64,000 bases of DNA, taken from NCBI RefSeq assembly GCF_022581195.2, contig NC_061467.1, positions 6,510,001 through 6,574,000 of the forward strand, given 5' to 3'. Positions within the stretch are counted from its first letter, which is position 1, and every line of letters starts with the position of its first letter. Positions 11,001 through 22,917 of this stretch are shown here, in pieces. The notes under the pieces were generated by a model. That model ran no database searches. It saw nothing but the letters and a program-made list of their open reading frames with translations, and had not been told where the DNA came from. Source of the stretch: Helicoverpa zea. Its lineage: Eukaryota > Arthropoda > Insecta > Lepidoptera > Noctuidae. A program made the position numbers and the translations under genes.

Positions 11001-13770
11001 CGCAGTTGTTACTTGCTTATATACGTATGTTCTGTTTGAAATATTGTTTCTTTTTGTTTGTGTGGGTGGACTGTTTTGTGGTTGTGTGTGTGAGATAGTA
11101 CTACAATACAAGTAACCGTGATAGAAATTGTTCTAAGTATTAAAGTTGAGGCAAAAACTTATTATGATTAATCGTTTCAGATAAATACACCTAATGATTA
11201 TTGATTGCTTTTTATCTTTATTTGCCCACGGATTATCAAATGAATAAAAATAAAGATCGACTTTTGAAATAATGACTCATACCTATTTAAAAATGGAACA
11301 TATTTTTCTTATCTATAACGAAGTCACGACTCCATTCCATTTTCAAAGCCCCACAGACCAATAAAAAAAAGTAAAACAAATTCTATTTTTAAAAACAATG
11401 TTTCAAATAATACATTGTGGTACTCTAGCAAAACATTATTACGTATCTATTTGTAGTCAGGCCAGGCTTAGTAACAGTTAAGTTAGAAATTTCGAATCGA
11501 TCGAACTACGTAGTTTAAAGTAGTGTGTAGCGTGCACTAGTTAAGTTGATTTGCGGCTAGAACTGAGAACAAGTTCGTAAACTTTGCCCTCTACATACCC
11601 ACTTTATTTCTGATTTGTTGGCATATTAACTGTAATTCACCGATACTAATGGCTTGTGCATTTTCGTGTTGATTTAACTTGATAAAATAGTGCGGTTGTT
11701 GTTGCTGCTGAAATGTATTGTCTTTAGTTTGAATTGTGACTGCAAATACACATGCAGGTCTTACGGTTTTCTTTTACTATTTTCAAGAACCAAGGGACAT
11801 TGACTGATAGAAATAATAACAGACATATACTTCTTAGAGACTCTTGAAATTGAGCCATTTTATAAGCCCGTCCACAAAAAATTAAGCCATGAGGTTGTTA
11901 AATAACAAAAATGCTTATAGTTATTGTAAACTACAGTTTTATTAGGTATTATAAAATAACCAAAAACCAAAACTTCAAAATAAAATCATACAAGTGTATA
12001 TGTCAGAAAGGAAAAATGCCATAAACAATTTGTGGAACATTTTCTCAACTCGACATCAAATAACTCAAATTAAACTTCCTCCTTGAAAATTTTGTTCAAA
12101 AAGTAGTTAAGAGTTAAAACCTAACTAAAGACGATAGCTAGTCACGTACCCGTTCATTTTCCAATCTGACAGCAGCTGTCATGCGGTGTTGCCATCCGAT
12201 GGCCGATTAGGTCTGTCACGCCATCTATGATTTTGCACTGACAACTTATAGGGCGCTCCTTCGTGATAATGAAATGCAATTCTCGGGGACTGATAGCAGG
12301 AAACGGGTAGACTTGATTGGCGCTTTGATCTTTGATTGATCCTTCGATTAGTGTTGTGATATTCTTGATTGGAACAATTTGAGCACGTACTTTTACTAAG
12401 ATGAACCAAGCAGGCACTATACGTAAGTCATCTATAGTCTATGACTATTACATACGACATTCTTAAAGCGACGTTATAAAATTAATTATTTCGAATAGAA
12501 GCTCTTATCAACTTGTAGAACTGGAATGAAAATAAATCAAGATTAGTCTGGGTGACGGGCTCTATAAATTATGTACGCACTAGCTATTTCCCGCCGTTTC
12601 CTTCGCGTTTCAAGAAGACTAGTTTCCGCACTAAGATAAAAATAGCCTATCCAGTATACTCACACAAAACTGCTGTGGGAAAGTTCATCTCAATCGATTT
12701 AGTCGTTTTAGTAGGAAAGCGAAACAAACAAATTGCGTTGTCAAAAAAAATCTAATTTTTAAATATTTGATTTTGTCATTACTTTATCATTCCGAATGAA
12801 CTTTAGTTTATGACATCCCTAATAATTTCTGATTTCACAAAACTACCTCAGATTTTTAGGACAACATCTTTTATTTTCACTTTTCTGTCTATTTGCGTTC
12901 GTCTGTAACATTCATTATTTCAAAATAATTCCTCTAGCCTCGTAAATCATACCTAATCCTCAGTGCTACTGAATTCTCCCAGATTGAAATAAGGGCCTTG
13001 AAAGAAATTATTGTGGGGATTAACAAACAACACAAAATTAAGTGAGTTTGTAATTTATTCCGGGGTCAATGGAAATGTCTGTCTTCCGAGATATTTCTTA
13101 GTTGTTTTGTATACTGATAAATAAACGCGGCGGAATCTTTATTAATTTCACTACAGCTTTTTTAGGGTTGGAGAAAAATAAGTGAAAATAAATGTAATTA
13201 AGTTGTGATTGTGAATTTCATGTGTAGAAGTGAGTCAATCACAAATCTTCGTCTATCATCGCTCCCTTGATATGCTCATAGAGTTACAATCCTATCAAGA
13301 TTCGTCATCAACCTATATCAGTGAATTTAGAATAACAAATCTCTTTGTAAGGATTCTTCTGTTAGTTGTTATTACACCAGTGGAATGGTAATACTTTATA
13401 ATATAGCACTGCATTGCGGAGAAAGATATCCGGAGAAAGATATCCCACCCACAAGAGACATCTGCAGGAAATATTACATAGAAGCTTAAATAAGTTTCCA
13501 GGTTTCATATTCACCAAGTAGGTATCACATCAGCTTTATTTTGCATAAATACCCATATTTTGAGCGTTCGCTCGACTCAGCTGGATCCGTACGTTCTATC
13601 GACACCTGCGATAACTTACCGTTGAATTATGACAAGGAAACTTTTCACATTTATCTTGTTCTAATTAAAACAATCTGTTTTAGTTGGGAACAAGTTTAAT
13701 TAGAGTTTTAAGCTTGCTTTAGGATTTGGTTTATCGAATTTTAGTTTTAGTTAAAATCGATAACATAGCA
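8031..13770. other. Long stretch with no recognised gene
   Basis: Several short frames were read, for example 9260-9529 plus and 12154-12417 minus. None shows a recognisable domain, and none has splice-site context that I can support. The block 9280-9540 may be an old repeat because of its distinct base composition. The rest is AT-rich intergenic or intronic DNA. Confidence 0.35.
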
Positions 13771-14057
13771 AAAAACTGGCCAAGTGCGAGTAGGAATCGC
13801 ACAAAGGGTTCCGTACCATTATTTCGAAAATGAGCAAAAAAATCACGTTTGTTGTATGGGAGGCCCCCAAAATATTTATTCTATTCTAGGTTTCAGTATT
13901 TGTTGTGATAGCGGCAACAGAAATACATCATTTGTGAAAATTTCAAGTCTCTAACTATCACGGTTCATGAGATACAGCCTAGTGACAGACGGACGGACGG
14001 AAGGACGGACAAAAAACAATAGGGTCCCGTTTTACCCTTTGGGTACGGAACCATAAA
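13771..14057 (+). repeat. Dispersed repeat with GGGTTCCGTACC inverted motif
   Basis: The block opens CTGGCCAAGTGCGAGTAGGA, has GGGTTCCGTACCAT near its left end and GGGTACGGAACC at its right end, nearly reverse complements. A short GACGGACG-type tandem run (13986-14010) precedes the right end. This wording is characteristic of a very common moth repeat, recalled from memory. It is non-coding. Confidence 0.65.
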
Positions 14058-14382
14058 AATTATGATACTCCTGAAGGAAAATATTCTCTTAAAAAGTTTG
14101 TCATTGATTGCTTTACTGGAACTGCCATGCCATACCAGAGAGCGTTTAACGATACCGATATGGACGCCACGTTTTGGCAATTTTATGCGTTCAGCTACTG
14201 CATCAATCTTTCAAAGAGCAACTCGACTGCCGCAACTGGCGCTCTTACGGGTGGAAGCGTTCAAACGAGGCATTAATCTCACAAAAAACGACGTTGATCA
14301 CCCATACTAGAATAGGAAGCGTAGAGAGATATAGCGTATACGTTCGAATGTTAGTATAAAAAAAGACTTAGAACAAAAAAAT
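14058..14382. other. No recognised feature
   Basis: Overlapping short plus-strand frames cover this segment, but no protein family was recognised and no start or splice context supports them. Confidence 0.35.
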
Positions 14383-14527
14383 AAAACCGACTTCAATAAA
14401 ACCTTCTCCTAGTCATACGCTGGAAATAGTGTCAAAATTAGTTCAGCCAGACGTAGGATATTTACACACAAACATACATACTTACATACCGGTCAAACTG
14501 AAAACCTCCTTTTTTGAAGTCAGTAAA
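14383..14527. repeat. Short MITE-like repeat with AACCGACTTC ends
   Basis: It begins AAAACCGACTTCAATAAAAC and ends CCTCCTTTTTTGAAGTCAGT, so the ends are imperfect inverted repeats. The interior has ACATACATACTTACATACCG. The ends match the motif in the palindrome at 2748-2966 and the block ending at 3540, which ties the three places to one dispersed family. Confidence 0.6.
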
Positions 14528-17500
14528 AAAATCTAAAGCTCTTCAAGCAATATGATAACAAAGAAAAAAATAACATTACACGGACTAGAAGTCACGTATT
14601 ATCATCATCCAGTTATACAATTGCCAAGATCTGCTTCGGCGGATAAACCGGAATTGTCCGGTGGAAAACGAGTTTCATTGCTAGCGAAATGCTGGGCTAA
14701 TTTCATGGAACATTTACCCCTCGTCCAGGGGTAGTGTTTACAGTACGTCCTTTCTGGAATACTCTTTATAGCGTCTCCCATTTTTGATATACATACTTCT
14801 TTGTTTTGTGAAAAATGTAACCGTATGAATATGATTTGCGTGTGTGAGTGAATTTGTGTTGCTGACGTAGTTTTTTTAAGGAAGTGAGGTTCTTAATTTG
14901 AATTTTAAATCACTGTTTATTGAGCCGTACTGTTTAAAAAACTTAAAAAGGTATTGCTGTATCCAATACGTTGTGTGTAACGTCTCTTTGGAGTCTTGCG
15001 TGTATAAATAGTTTAATGGTACGTGTAGGTGATTTGTAAGCCTCAAACATAAAACGTAAATTATGATCTCAACATTTGAAAATAATGAACAGATCCGATT
15101 AAGACCAGCAGGCTTAGACAAAATTGCTAAAAGTACCTACGTCTTTCAAATAAATCTTACTAACAAACAATCACTACTTATTCTAGAAATAACAGCCCAA
15201 ACAAATAAAAATACCTCTATAAATAAAGTCCACTTACTAGAATACCTGAAGCACTAAATAAATATTCTAACTAGTGTTATAAATAAGTGAGTACCTGCGT
15301 ACATTGACGAATGATAGCTGTTGCCGAAGATACCAAGAAGCTTCATTTATTGATGAGACCTTATTTATTAGTGGCCAACCGATGAGGAGTGTGAATGAAC
15401 TGTGCGTTGCCATGGCAACAGAAATATAACCGTGCGTGTTTTTTTTCGTAACGTAATACGAGGTTCTTTACCGATGCTGTTTTATGCTGTTCTCTTTTTA
15501 CGACGAAAATTTTAATATTTTTTATTTTATTATTCTGCATTGCACATTTTTTACTTTTGTGTATGCAATGGGACATAAAATTTTATTATGGCAGACTATC
15601 CATCTCATTCCTACGTCTTTAGTATGACATTTTATATAATCAATACCATATTTTCCTACCAATTCAGTGACAAAAGCTGCTTTCCTAGAAGCCCCGTTTT
15701 TCCTTTAAGTGATTATATTTCTATGCAGCATTTTCAGAAACAGTCCTTGAGAAATGAACTTGACATTTTCTCTGCCAACTTTACCTTAGAAGCTCGATTT
15801 CACTCGAGTTCTCTTCTAAAGCTACTTCGCTTTTAGAGAATATTTTGTTCTAATGTTGGAAATGTTGAATACAATTTGTAATATGCATACGTACTTAAGG
15901 GTAATTAACTATAATAGGCTGCTTTTAAGGACGCACTTTGTTTGTTCAATGTAAAAAAAACCATCAATCAAATTATAATATTAGTTTTATTTGTAATCAA
16001 ATCAAATTCGAAGTTAGTTTTGGAGACATAAACAAATAAAAGTTGGTACCCACATTAGTTAAACTTAAATAGAAACAGTATTATGTTTATCCATGCTCAT
16101 AGATGCACGCACGACACGCAACTAACAATTAACAATAATGGCTGCATAATGGTATCCTCAAAATACCTATCATAAAAAGTATTTACAGTAAAAGAAAAAA
16201 AAAAAGAAAATATGACCATCCAGTAAAACATTTGATTTAAATTTCGAATCCGCAAATTACTGCGGTACGTTCCTCTTTAATTTTAGCTGACGCGTAAACT
16301 TCAGGCAGCTCAACTTGATATCGACATAAGTGATATGAACACAAATATCATAATACAGACTAACTAGACTTCCCTTGAAGCTTTGCCTGAATATTTTAAT
16401 GTATTTGCGTGAATATGTACAACGTTTTTTTTTTCGAGAGAATTCTCTTCACTGGTAAGGGATTACAGGATTTTGGTGACTTAACATGCACTGATCTTGT
16501 ATCAAAGAATTCCGAAAATGAAACACTGTAAAGCAATATATTCATTTACTATTCTTATTCCAAAAGACTACTGCATCTATGAGAACGGCAATATAAAGTA
16601 TAGCGCGACTAAATAGGTTTATTTTCACAATTACGAGTACCTAAGTCGGCACAATAAATATCTTAAAAAGCAGAACCCACGCAGTCAGCCAAACACAACA
16701 ATAGCTTATACTAATTTATACGGGACCGAGGCTTAATAAGTCCCTGAATCGTATATCATTATTATGCCGTCTCAATAAGTATCAAGACGGAAAAATACCG
16801 CACATACCATCGGCACAATTCTATTATGTCTGCGCATTTGTATATCAAAAATATTTCTACTTAGTACGCGTTTAATATGCCGACGAAAGCTGGTTAGAAC
16901 GTAATATGGAATCAGGAATGATTTTTTTTTTAATTAGGTATAAACACGGCACTCGTGTTTTTCCCCGTGTAGGGGTAAATTGAGTTGTGAAAGGTAGTGA
17001 AGTGTGTTTTAAACTACTTAGGGTTAACACTTTTTTTCTTCCTAGGGGTGATCGTGGCAGGTCGGCTTTTGTGGGTTATTGTAATTTTACTGTAGTGTGA
17101 TTTGAGTAAGTGCAATATTATGAGGTCATAGATCATCCTTAGCTTTGATTCAACCTTTAAAATTATTTTAGTGTCTATTGATAAAAATGTCGTTCCTAGT
17201 AAACATTACAATTAACCAGAGTAAAACCTTATTTATTCTGCCCTCTGTTTAATTAAATAGACTATTAAGATTGATGTCGTTATTTTTGCTTTCCTATATT
17301 TACTTCGGTGCTCAAAATAAACTTGTAGGTAAACTAAAGAAGAACTCTGTTCTTAATAGGAAATAATGAACTAACGACCAACTTTTACTAAGACTTCCAA
17401 TAAGCTTAGCTTGAAACGAAAATATATTTTTAGGTAGCCGCCCAATGATTTAAAAATATCACTGCCACGGAAACTGTATTAATATGAATGTGCTTAGTAG

Positions 17501-19788
17501 AAATTGTATTAACATTAAACAGTAAAAATATTCTATTTTTTTAAGTTGTTGAGCAGTCATTACTTCAATTATCAAAAGTGCGATGAGTATTTTGTTGATT
17601 CCAGAAAAACAAAAGTGGCATTCTATTTCATAGAAGATGCTTACATCAGTCACACAAACTGATAAGTGTGTTAGGAATGATATTCCAATTCAATGTACTA
17701 TCATGGTTCACCAAAGTCTAAAACAGGCGTAACAATACTAAGCACCCATCACTATCACAAAAAAATACAAAAACCAATTAGGTCCATCACTATGATCCTC
17801 ATTTCAGTCCATAAAGGAGCAATTCTCCTAACTATCCCCCCTCAGTATGTGTTAGAAAAGAAATATGAAGCAATTTTGGTAATGCTTAGTTGTCGAGCCA
17901 CAAGGGAATGAAAAATTCAGGGGGCCGGCGTACATTACCGTACCACATTGCTAAGAGCATTTGTTCCCTTACCAAATTTGAGGAGCAGAATATTTTCCGA
18001 AGGAGCATAAGTAATGTTGTTCACTTGTACGCTTTGTTTGGTGCTGTCGTCGCTACAGGCTCAGCTGTTTAGTTCTATTTACAAATAAAAGTATAATATA
18101 TTACATCGTTCTTATTGTAGTGTTGTGGGTGGAGGTTGTATCGCATTGTATTTTTATTGTTTTTTTTTTTTTTTGGCGTGCGGAAATGTATTCATGGTAG
18201 GTGGGGTTTGTATAAGCTTTTAATATAAATAAAATATATTCATATTTTTATGGTTTTGTATACAACAAAAAAATGCAGACGAATATGTCAAATACGTGCT
18301 AAAATAAAACCATTTCCATGATTGTACTAATAAGTAAATCATATAAAATTAATATCACATCTACCGCAATATAGTCTGAAACTCACAACATTTCTTTGAC
18401 TTCTGTTACACTTAATACGAGGTTTCAAAAAAATTAAAGCGTTTTAAAAGTGGGTAGGACCATTCATATGAGTAGACTAAACAGCAGTTACCCTTCCATG
18501 CCCATCTTCGGAACCCCCAGAACATTATCCTTCGTTTATCAATCCTCCATAAGCGTGCTTATGGCATTGTCATCCTCCTTGTCCCATAAACTCATGGCTG
18601 TTAGGGGAGGCTGAGGTTGAATATACTGATTGCAATAATGCTGAGCCCATCACGCATCCTTCATCCCTCGAGCAATATGGTGAGATGAGTTGCAAGAAAA
18701 AATCGTACCTAACGTGATGATAGGCAATCGGTGGACTTTGATTTTATAATTACAACTGATCTTGTTAATTTATTTTTAGATTCTAACGATGATACAAAAT
18801 TTTCAAATTTTTAAATATTACTTTTCTCGTCATAAATTCTACATCACTCGCGCGCAAAAATACCATAATACAAAGGTATGGTATTTCATCAACAATAACA
18901 GTGTACAGATGCATTTGTCAAAGCAATTAAACCACATAGTTAATAGTATATTACTGCACATCCGACTACGAACACAGCAATAGATTGCACGTAGATAATT
19001 AGCCACACCAACTGAGTCTTAATTAATCTCGCAACGGGAACGTATAGCAACGCTTTTGATATTGAACTCACTCAAATTGCTTTTCATCCACTACTTTATC
19101 ATCGAGCTACATCTGGACATTCCTCTAACAATACACTAATACTCGATGCTAAAGTGTTATTTATGACACCCCGCGATTACACTCGCGCCCTCAGGGTAGT
19201 TTTACACCGGTCAAAAACTATTCCTTGTTCTGCCAAGAATAGTTTGATCTTCTACGATACGATAGAACCCATAGGCTTTGCAGTGTAGTAATGAAAAGAA
19301 TATAACCATTCGCTAGGTGTTATTATAGGTTTGACAATATGCATATGCTAGTGTGTTATAATATGATGTCATTTTATGATCCTTCAAAAATTCAAATTAA
19401 CTCTGATCAGTCGTGTACATACAATTTAATTGTCTCTTGGCAGACAAACTTTCTTATAATATTGATAAGGGACGAAAGCGTGCCGATGCAAAACTAATAC
19501 ATTTAAGGAGGGGAGACCAAACATCGGAAAAAGTGACGTCACAAAGTGCATTATGTAAGAACGGAAATCTGACGAAACATGTATTATTAAATTTGCACTC
19601 GGCTCTTTTACTGGCAGATTTCTTGGAGGGTTCCCTCCGCTTTCTCTTTGATGGAAATTGGGGAAATAAATGTAAACTGATGTTGGGAACGTGTTTATAG
19701 ATTAGGAACAGGATTAAATTTTGAAGGTGCTGTTTATTTTTCGAGCGTTTACATTTTACATATGGGGTAAATGTTTTTTGATTGCATT
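14528..19788. other. Long AT-rich stretch, nothing recognised
   Basis: No gene or named element could be supported. A T-run lies near 18157-18174. The sequence at 18480-18690 is less AT-rich and may be an old repeat fragment. Short frames have no recognisable content. Confidence 0.35.
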
Positions 19789-20218
19789 TCAAAGTCAAAG
19801 TCAAAGTCAAAGTCAAAATCATTTATTAAAATAGGCTAATACGATTAGCACTTTTTAACGTCAACATTTTACAAGAATGACAGCACCCCCAAAACGCCCC
19901 CCTTTCACCACTTCCTAGTGTTATGGCTGGAAAGAAGAAGCGGTGAAGAACAAACTTCCCAGCAACACAGCTGTATATTACAATTTAATTATTATTAATT
20001 TATTTTACAGTTATACAATTCAATTTTATTTATTATTAATTTAAAACACCGAATAATACAAAATAAAATAAAGCACTTTTGTTCCACTTCAGAGCTGCCA
20101 TCTGCGTTTATCTGTGAAATAATCATTAACATTATAATATGCCTTTTTAACAAGAATTTCTTTAATTTTATTTTTAAAAGAACTGTCCGTTAATTCCAAC
20201 AGATGAACCGGAATTCTG

Positions 20219-22846
20219 TTATAAATGCGTACACAAAGCCCCCACAAATGAACCGTGTACCTTATGTAAACGATAATTAGGTGCGGTTAACTTGTGTTTA
20301 TTTCTAGTATTAAAATGATGTACGTCGCTGTTTTTACTATATGAATCTAGGTTTTGCCTTACGTATATTATATTGGCATAAATGTATTGAGACGCCACAG
20401 TCAAAATACCAATATCCTTAAACCTTTCCCTAAGGGAGACTCTAGCACCAAGTTTGTATATAGCACGGACAGCGCGCTTCTGTAGTACGAAAACATTCTC
20501 GATATCGGCAGCATTGCCCCACATAAGAATTCCGTAGGACATGATGCAGTGAAAATAGCTAAAGTACACTAAACGCGCCGTGGCTACATCGGTGAGAGCT
20601 CTTACTTTCCTGACAGCGTACGCAGCAGAGCTTAATTTACCCGTGATGCCAGTTATATGCTCACCCCATTGAATTTTGGAGTCTACTGTTATCCCTAGAA
20701 AAGTCGTAGCATGTACCGTTTCAAGTTCCTTATTGTTCAAAATTACACCGGGACCGAGATTTTTTACATTGGGCAAAGCAAATTTAATACATTTTGTTTT
20801 CTTCGTATTCAAAACTAAATTATTGGCTGTAAACCATTGCGTTACTAGTGAAAGACAAGAATTCACGTCATCAAAATCTACTCTATTCCTATCAACTTTA
20901 AAAATTAGAGACGTGTCATCAGCAAACAATACTACATCACACAATGATTTTAAATAATATGGCAAGTCATTAATGTATACAAGAAACAAAAATGGACCTA
21001 AAATCGACCCTTGCGGTACGCCCAAACGAACGGGTAGATTGGAAGATTTGACACCATTAACGTCAACACATTGCATTCTACCGCTTAAATATGAGCTAAT
21101 AACACTAAGTGCGCTGTCTCTAATACCATAGTACTTTAGCTTCTGGGTAAGCGTTTCATGTTGGACGCAGTCGAACGCCTTGGAAAGATCACAGAACACC
21201 CCGATAGCATTCTGTGACTTCTCCCACGCACTGAATATATGTTTCAGTAGAGCAACTCCGGCATCCGTTGTGGAGCGACCCTTTGTAAAACCGTATTGTT
21301 CCGCATGTAAAATATTGTATGAATTAAAATGCCGGAGGAGTTGATTTAAAATTAGCTTTTCAAAAATTTTGCTCAACGCGGGCAGAATTGAGATCGGTCT
21401 AAAGTTACCTAGATCGTTCTTGCTCCCGGATTCAAAGAGAGGTATAACTTTACTGTATTTCATAAGTTCAGGAAAGGTACCTGAGTCAATGCACTCATTA
21501 AATATACGAGCTAAATAGGGCGCAATATCGTCAATAATACAGTTTAAGACTTTAACAGAGATACCCCATAAATCACCTGTCTTTTTTGAATTTAATGACT
21601 TGAAGGTTCTTACTATGTCATAAGGTGAAATATAACTAAAGGTAAATGTGGCTTCACATTGACTAACACTACTACGTAAAAGTTTTTCGGCGTTGGTGGC
21701 AGAGGAGTCTAAGCCGCTAGTGGTCTTGATTGGAATATTAGAGAAGAATGTGTTAAATTCGCGAGCTACATCAGAATCTTTCTCATAAACTTGATTCTCA
21801 TTAATGATTTTATACTGATTATCACGCTGTTTGATTTTCCCGGTCTCGCTATTTATAATATTCCACGTCGCTTTTATTATACTCTTACTATTCTTAATTT
21901 TATTACTGAAATACATTGATTTTGCCGCATGACAAACTTTTTTAAACAATTTAGAATAATTCCTAACAAATCTAATAAAATTTTCATCAAAATTATAATT
22001 TTTCATTTCATACAACTCATACAGCTTAGCTCTACTCTTGTAAATGCCGGGGGTAGCCCACTCATTGAAGTTAGCCGTTTCTTTTAGTACGAGCGTTTTG
22101 GTTTTAAAACTAGAATTAAATTCGTATTTTATTATATCAAATAGTGCTCCGTACATTAAATGGGGATTGTTTTTATTTAATATTTCACTGTCTAGTTTCG
22201 CGTTAATATTATTTTTCAAACTATTAAAACGACTGGTTGTTAAGGGCCGACATGTTATTTCCCGCTTGATTTTATTCTTTTTATCAGGAAACCGCGCCAG
22301 TTGACCACAATGATCGGAAGTTAGGCCATTGGTAATCAGAGTCTCTGTGGCGCTACAATTAGTAAATATATTATCTAAACAGGTTGACGAGGTTGCCGTA
22401 ATTCGAGTTGGTTCTAGAAATAAATTTACTAAGTTAAATGATTTAAATAAGTTTAGCAACCTTGTAGTTAAAGAAGATGATTCTAAAATATTAACATTGA
22501 AGTCACCGCAAACTAAAAGTGATTTACTAGTGGAATTAAGTTTAGAGAGAGAATTTTCCATTACTGATTCAAAAGTGTTAAAATCACCTGAAGGAGGCCT
22601 GTATACACAAATTATAACAAACTGTTCCAGTTCAACACATGATAATTCTACATTGCGCTCGACTGATAATTTTACTATATCTGAACGTTCCTTACATTTT
22701 AAATTATTAGTTACAATTATAAGAGAGCCACCATGGATGGCTTCCTTTCTAACGAATGAACTTTGTACTGTATAATTACTGTTATTAAGGAATATTATTT
22801 CACTATTTCTGTGCCAGTGCTCAGTTATGCACATAACTTGTACCAT
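20219..22846 (-). CDS. CR1-group ORF2: APE endonuclease and reverse transcriptase
   Basis: The 875-residue frame encodes the enzyme for target-primed reverse transcription. The APE-type endonuclease comes first, with GDFN at 114-117 and SDH at 177-179. The reverse transcriptase follows, with LSKAFD at 554-559, GVPQGSILGP around 609-618 and the catalytic FADD at 641-644. The annotated start is simply the first ATG: the frame stays open upstream to 22960 and encodes VVHQNIQGLS, the usual first strand of this endonuclease, so the real protein should begin earlier. Near the 3' end, a run of five C on the plus strand (20239-20243) appears to hold one base too many; in the next frame the family-typical ending (RIYNRIPVHLLEL and onward) continues to a TGA at 20089-20091. 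This copy therefore has a one-base frameshift removing about the last 45 residues. The catalytic domains look intact. Confidence 0.88.
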   Translation of the reverse strand: MVQVMCITEHWHRNSEIIFLNNSNYTVQSSFVRKEAIHGGSLIIVTNNLKCKERSDIVKLSVERNVELSCVELEQFVIICVYRPPSGDFNTFESVMENSLSKLNSTSKSLLVCGDFNVNILESSSLTTRLLNLFKSFNLVNLFLEPTRITATSSTCLDNIFTNCSATETLITNGLTSDHCGQLARFPDKKNKIKREITCRPLTTSRFNSLKNNINAKLDSEILNKNNPHLMYGALFDIIKYEFNSSFKTKTLVLKETANFNEWATPGIYKSRAKLYELYEMKNYNFDENFIRFVRNYSKLFKKVCHAAKSMYFSNKIKNSKSIIKATWNIINSETGKIKQRDNQYKIINENQVYEKDSDVAREFNTFFSNIPIKTTSGLDSSATNAEKLLRSSVSQCEATFTFSYISPYDIVRTFKSLNSKKTGDLWGISVKVLNCIIDDIAPYLARIFNECIDSGTFPELMKYSKVIPLFESGSKNDLGNFRPISILPALSKIFEKLILNQLLRHFNSYNILHAEQYGFTKGRSTTDAGVALLKHIFSAWEKSQNAIGVFCDLSKAFDCVQHETLTQKLKYYGIRDSALSVISSYLSGRMQCVDVNGVKSSNLPVRLGVPQGSILGPFLFLVYINDLPYYLKSLCDVVLFADDTSLIFKVDRNRVDFDDVNSCLSLVTQWFTANNLVLNTKKTKCIKFALPNVKNLGPGVILNNKELETVHATTFLGITVDSKIQWGEHITGITGKLSSAAYAVRKVRALTDVATARLVYFSYFHCIMSYGILMWGNAADIENVFVLQKRAVRAIYKLGARVSLRERFKDIGILTVASQYIYANIIYVRQNLDSYSKNSDVHHFNTRNKHKLTAPNYRLHKVHGSFVGALCTHL

Positions 22847-22917
22847 ATAATGTTCAATGAATAGACTTAATTCTAAATATTTGCCGGAAAGGCCCTGAAT
22901 GTTTTGATGTACAACAT

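Noticed and set aside
12154..12417. Candidate 87-residue minus-strand protein
   Set aside because: No domain, no splice or start context, and a second overlapping frame of similar length argues against selection on either.
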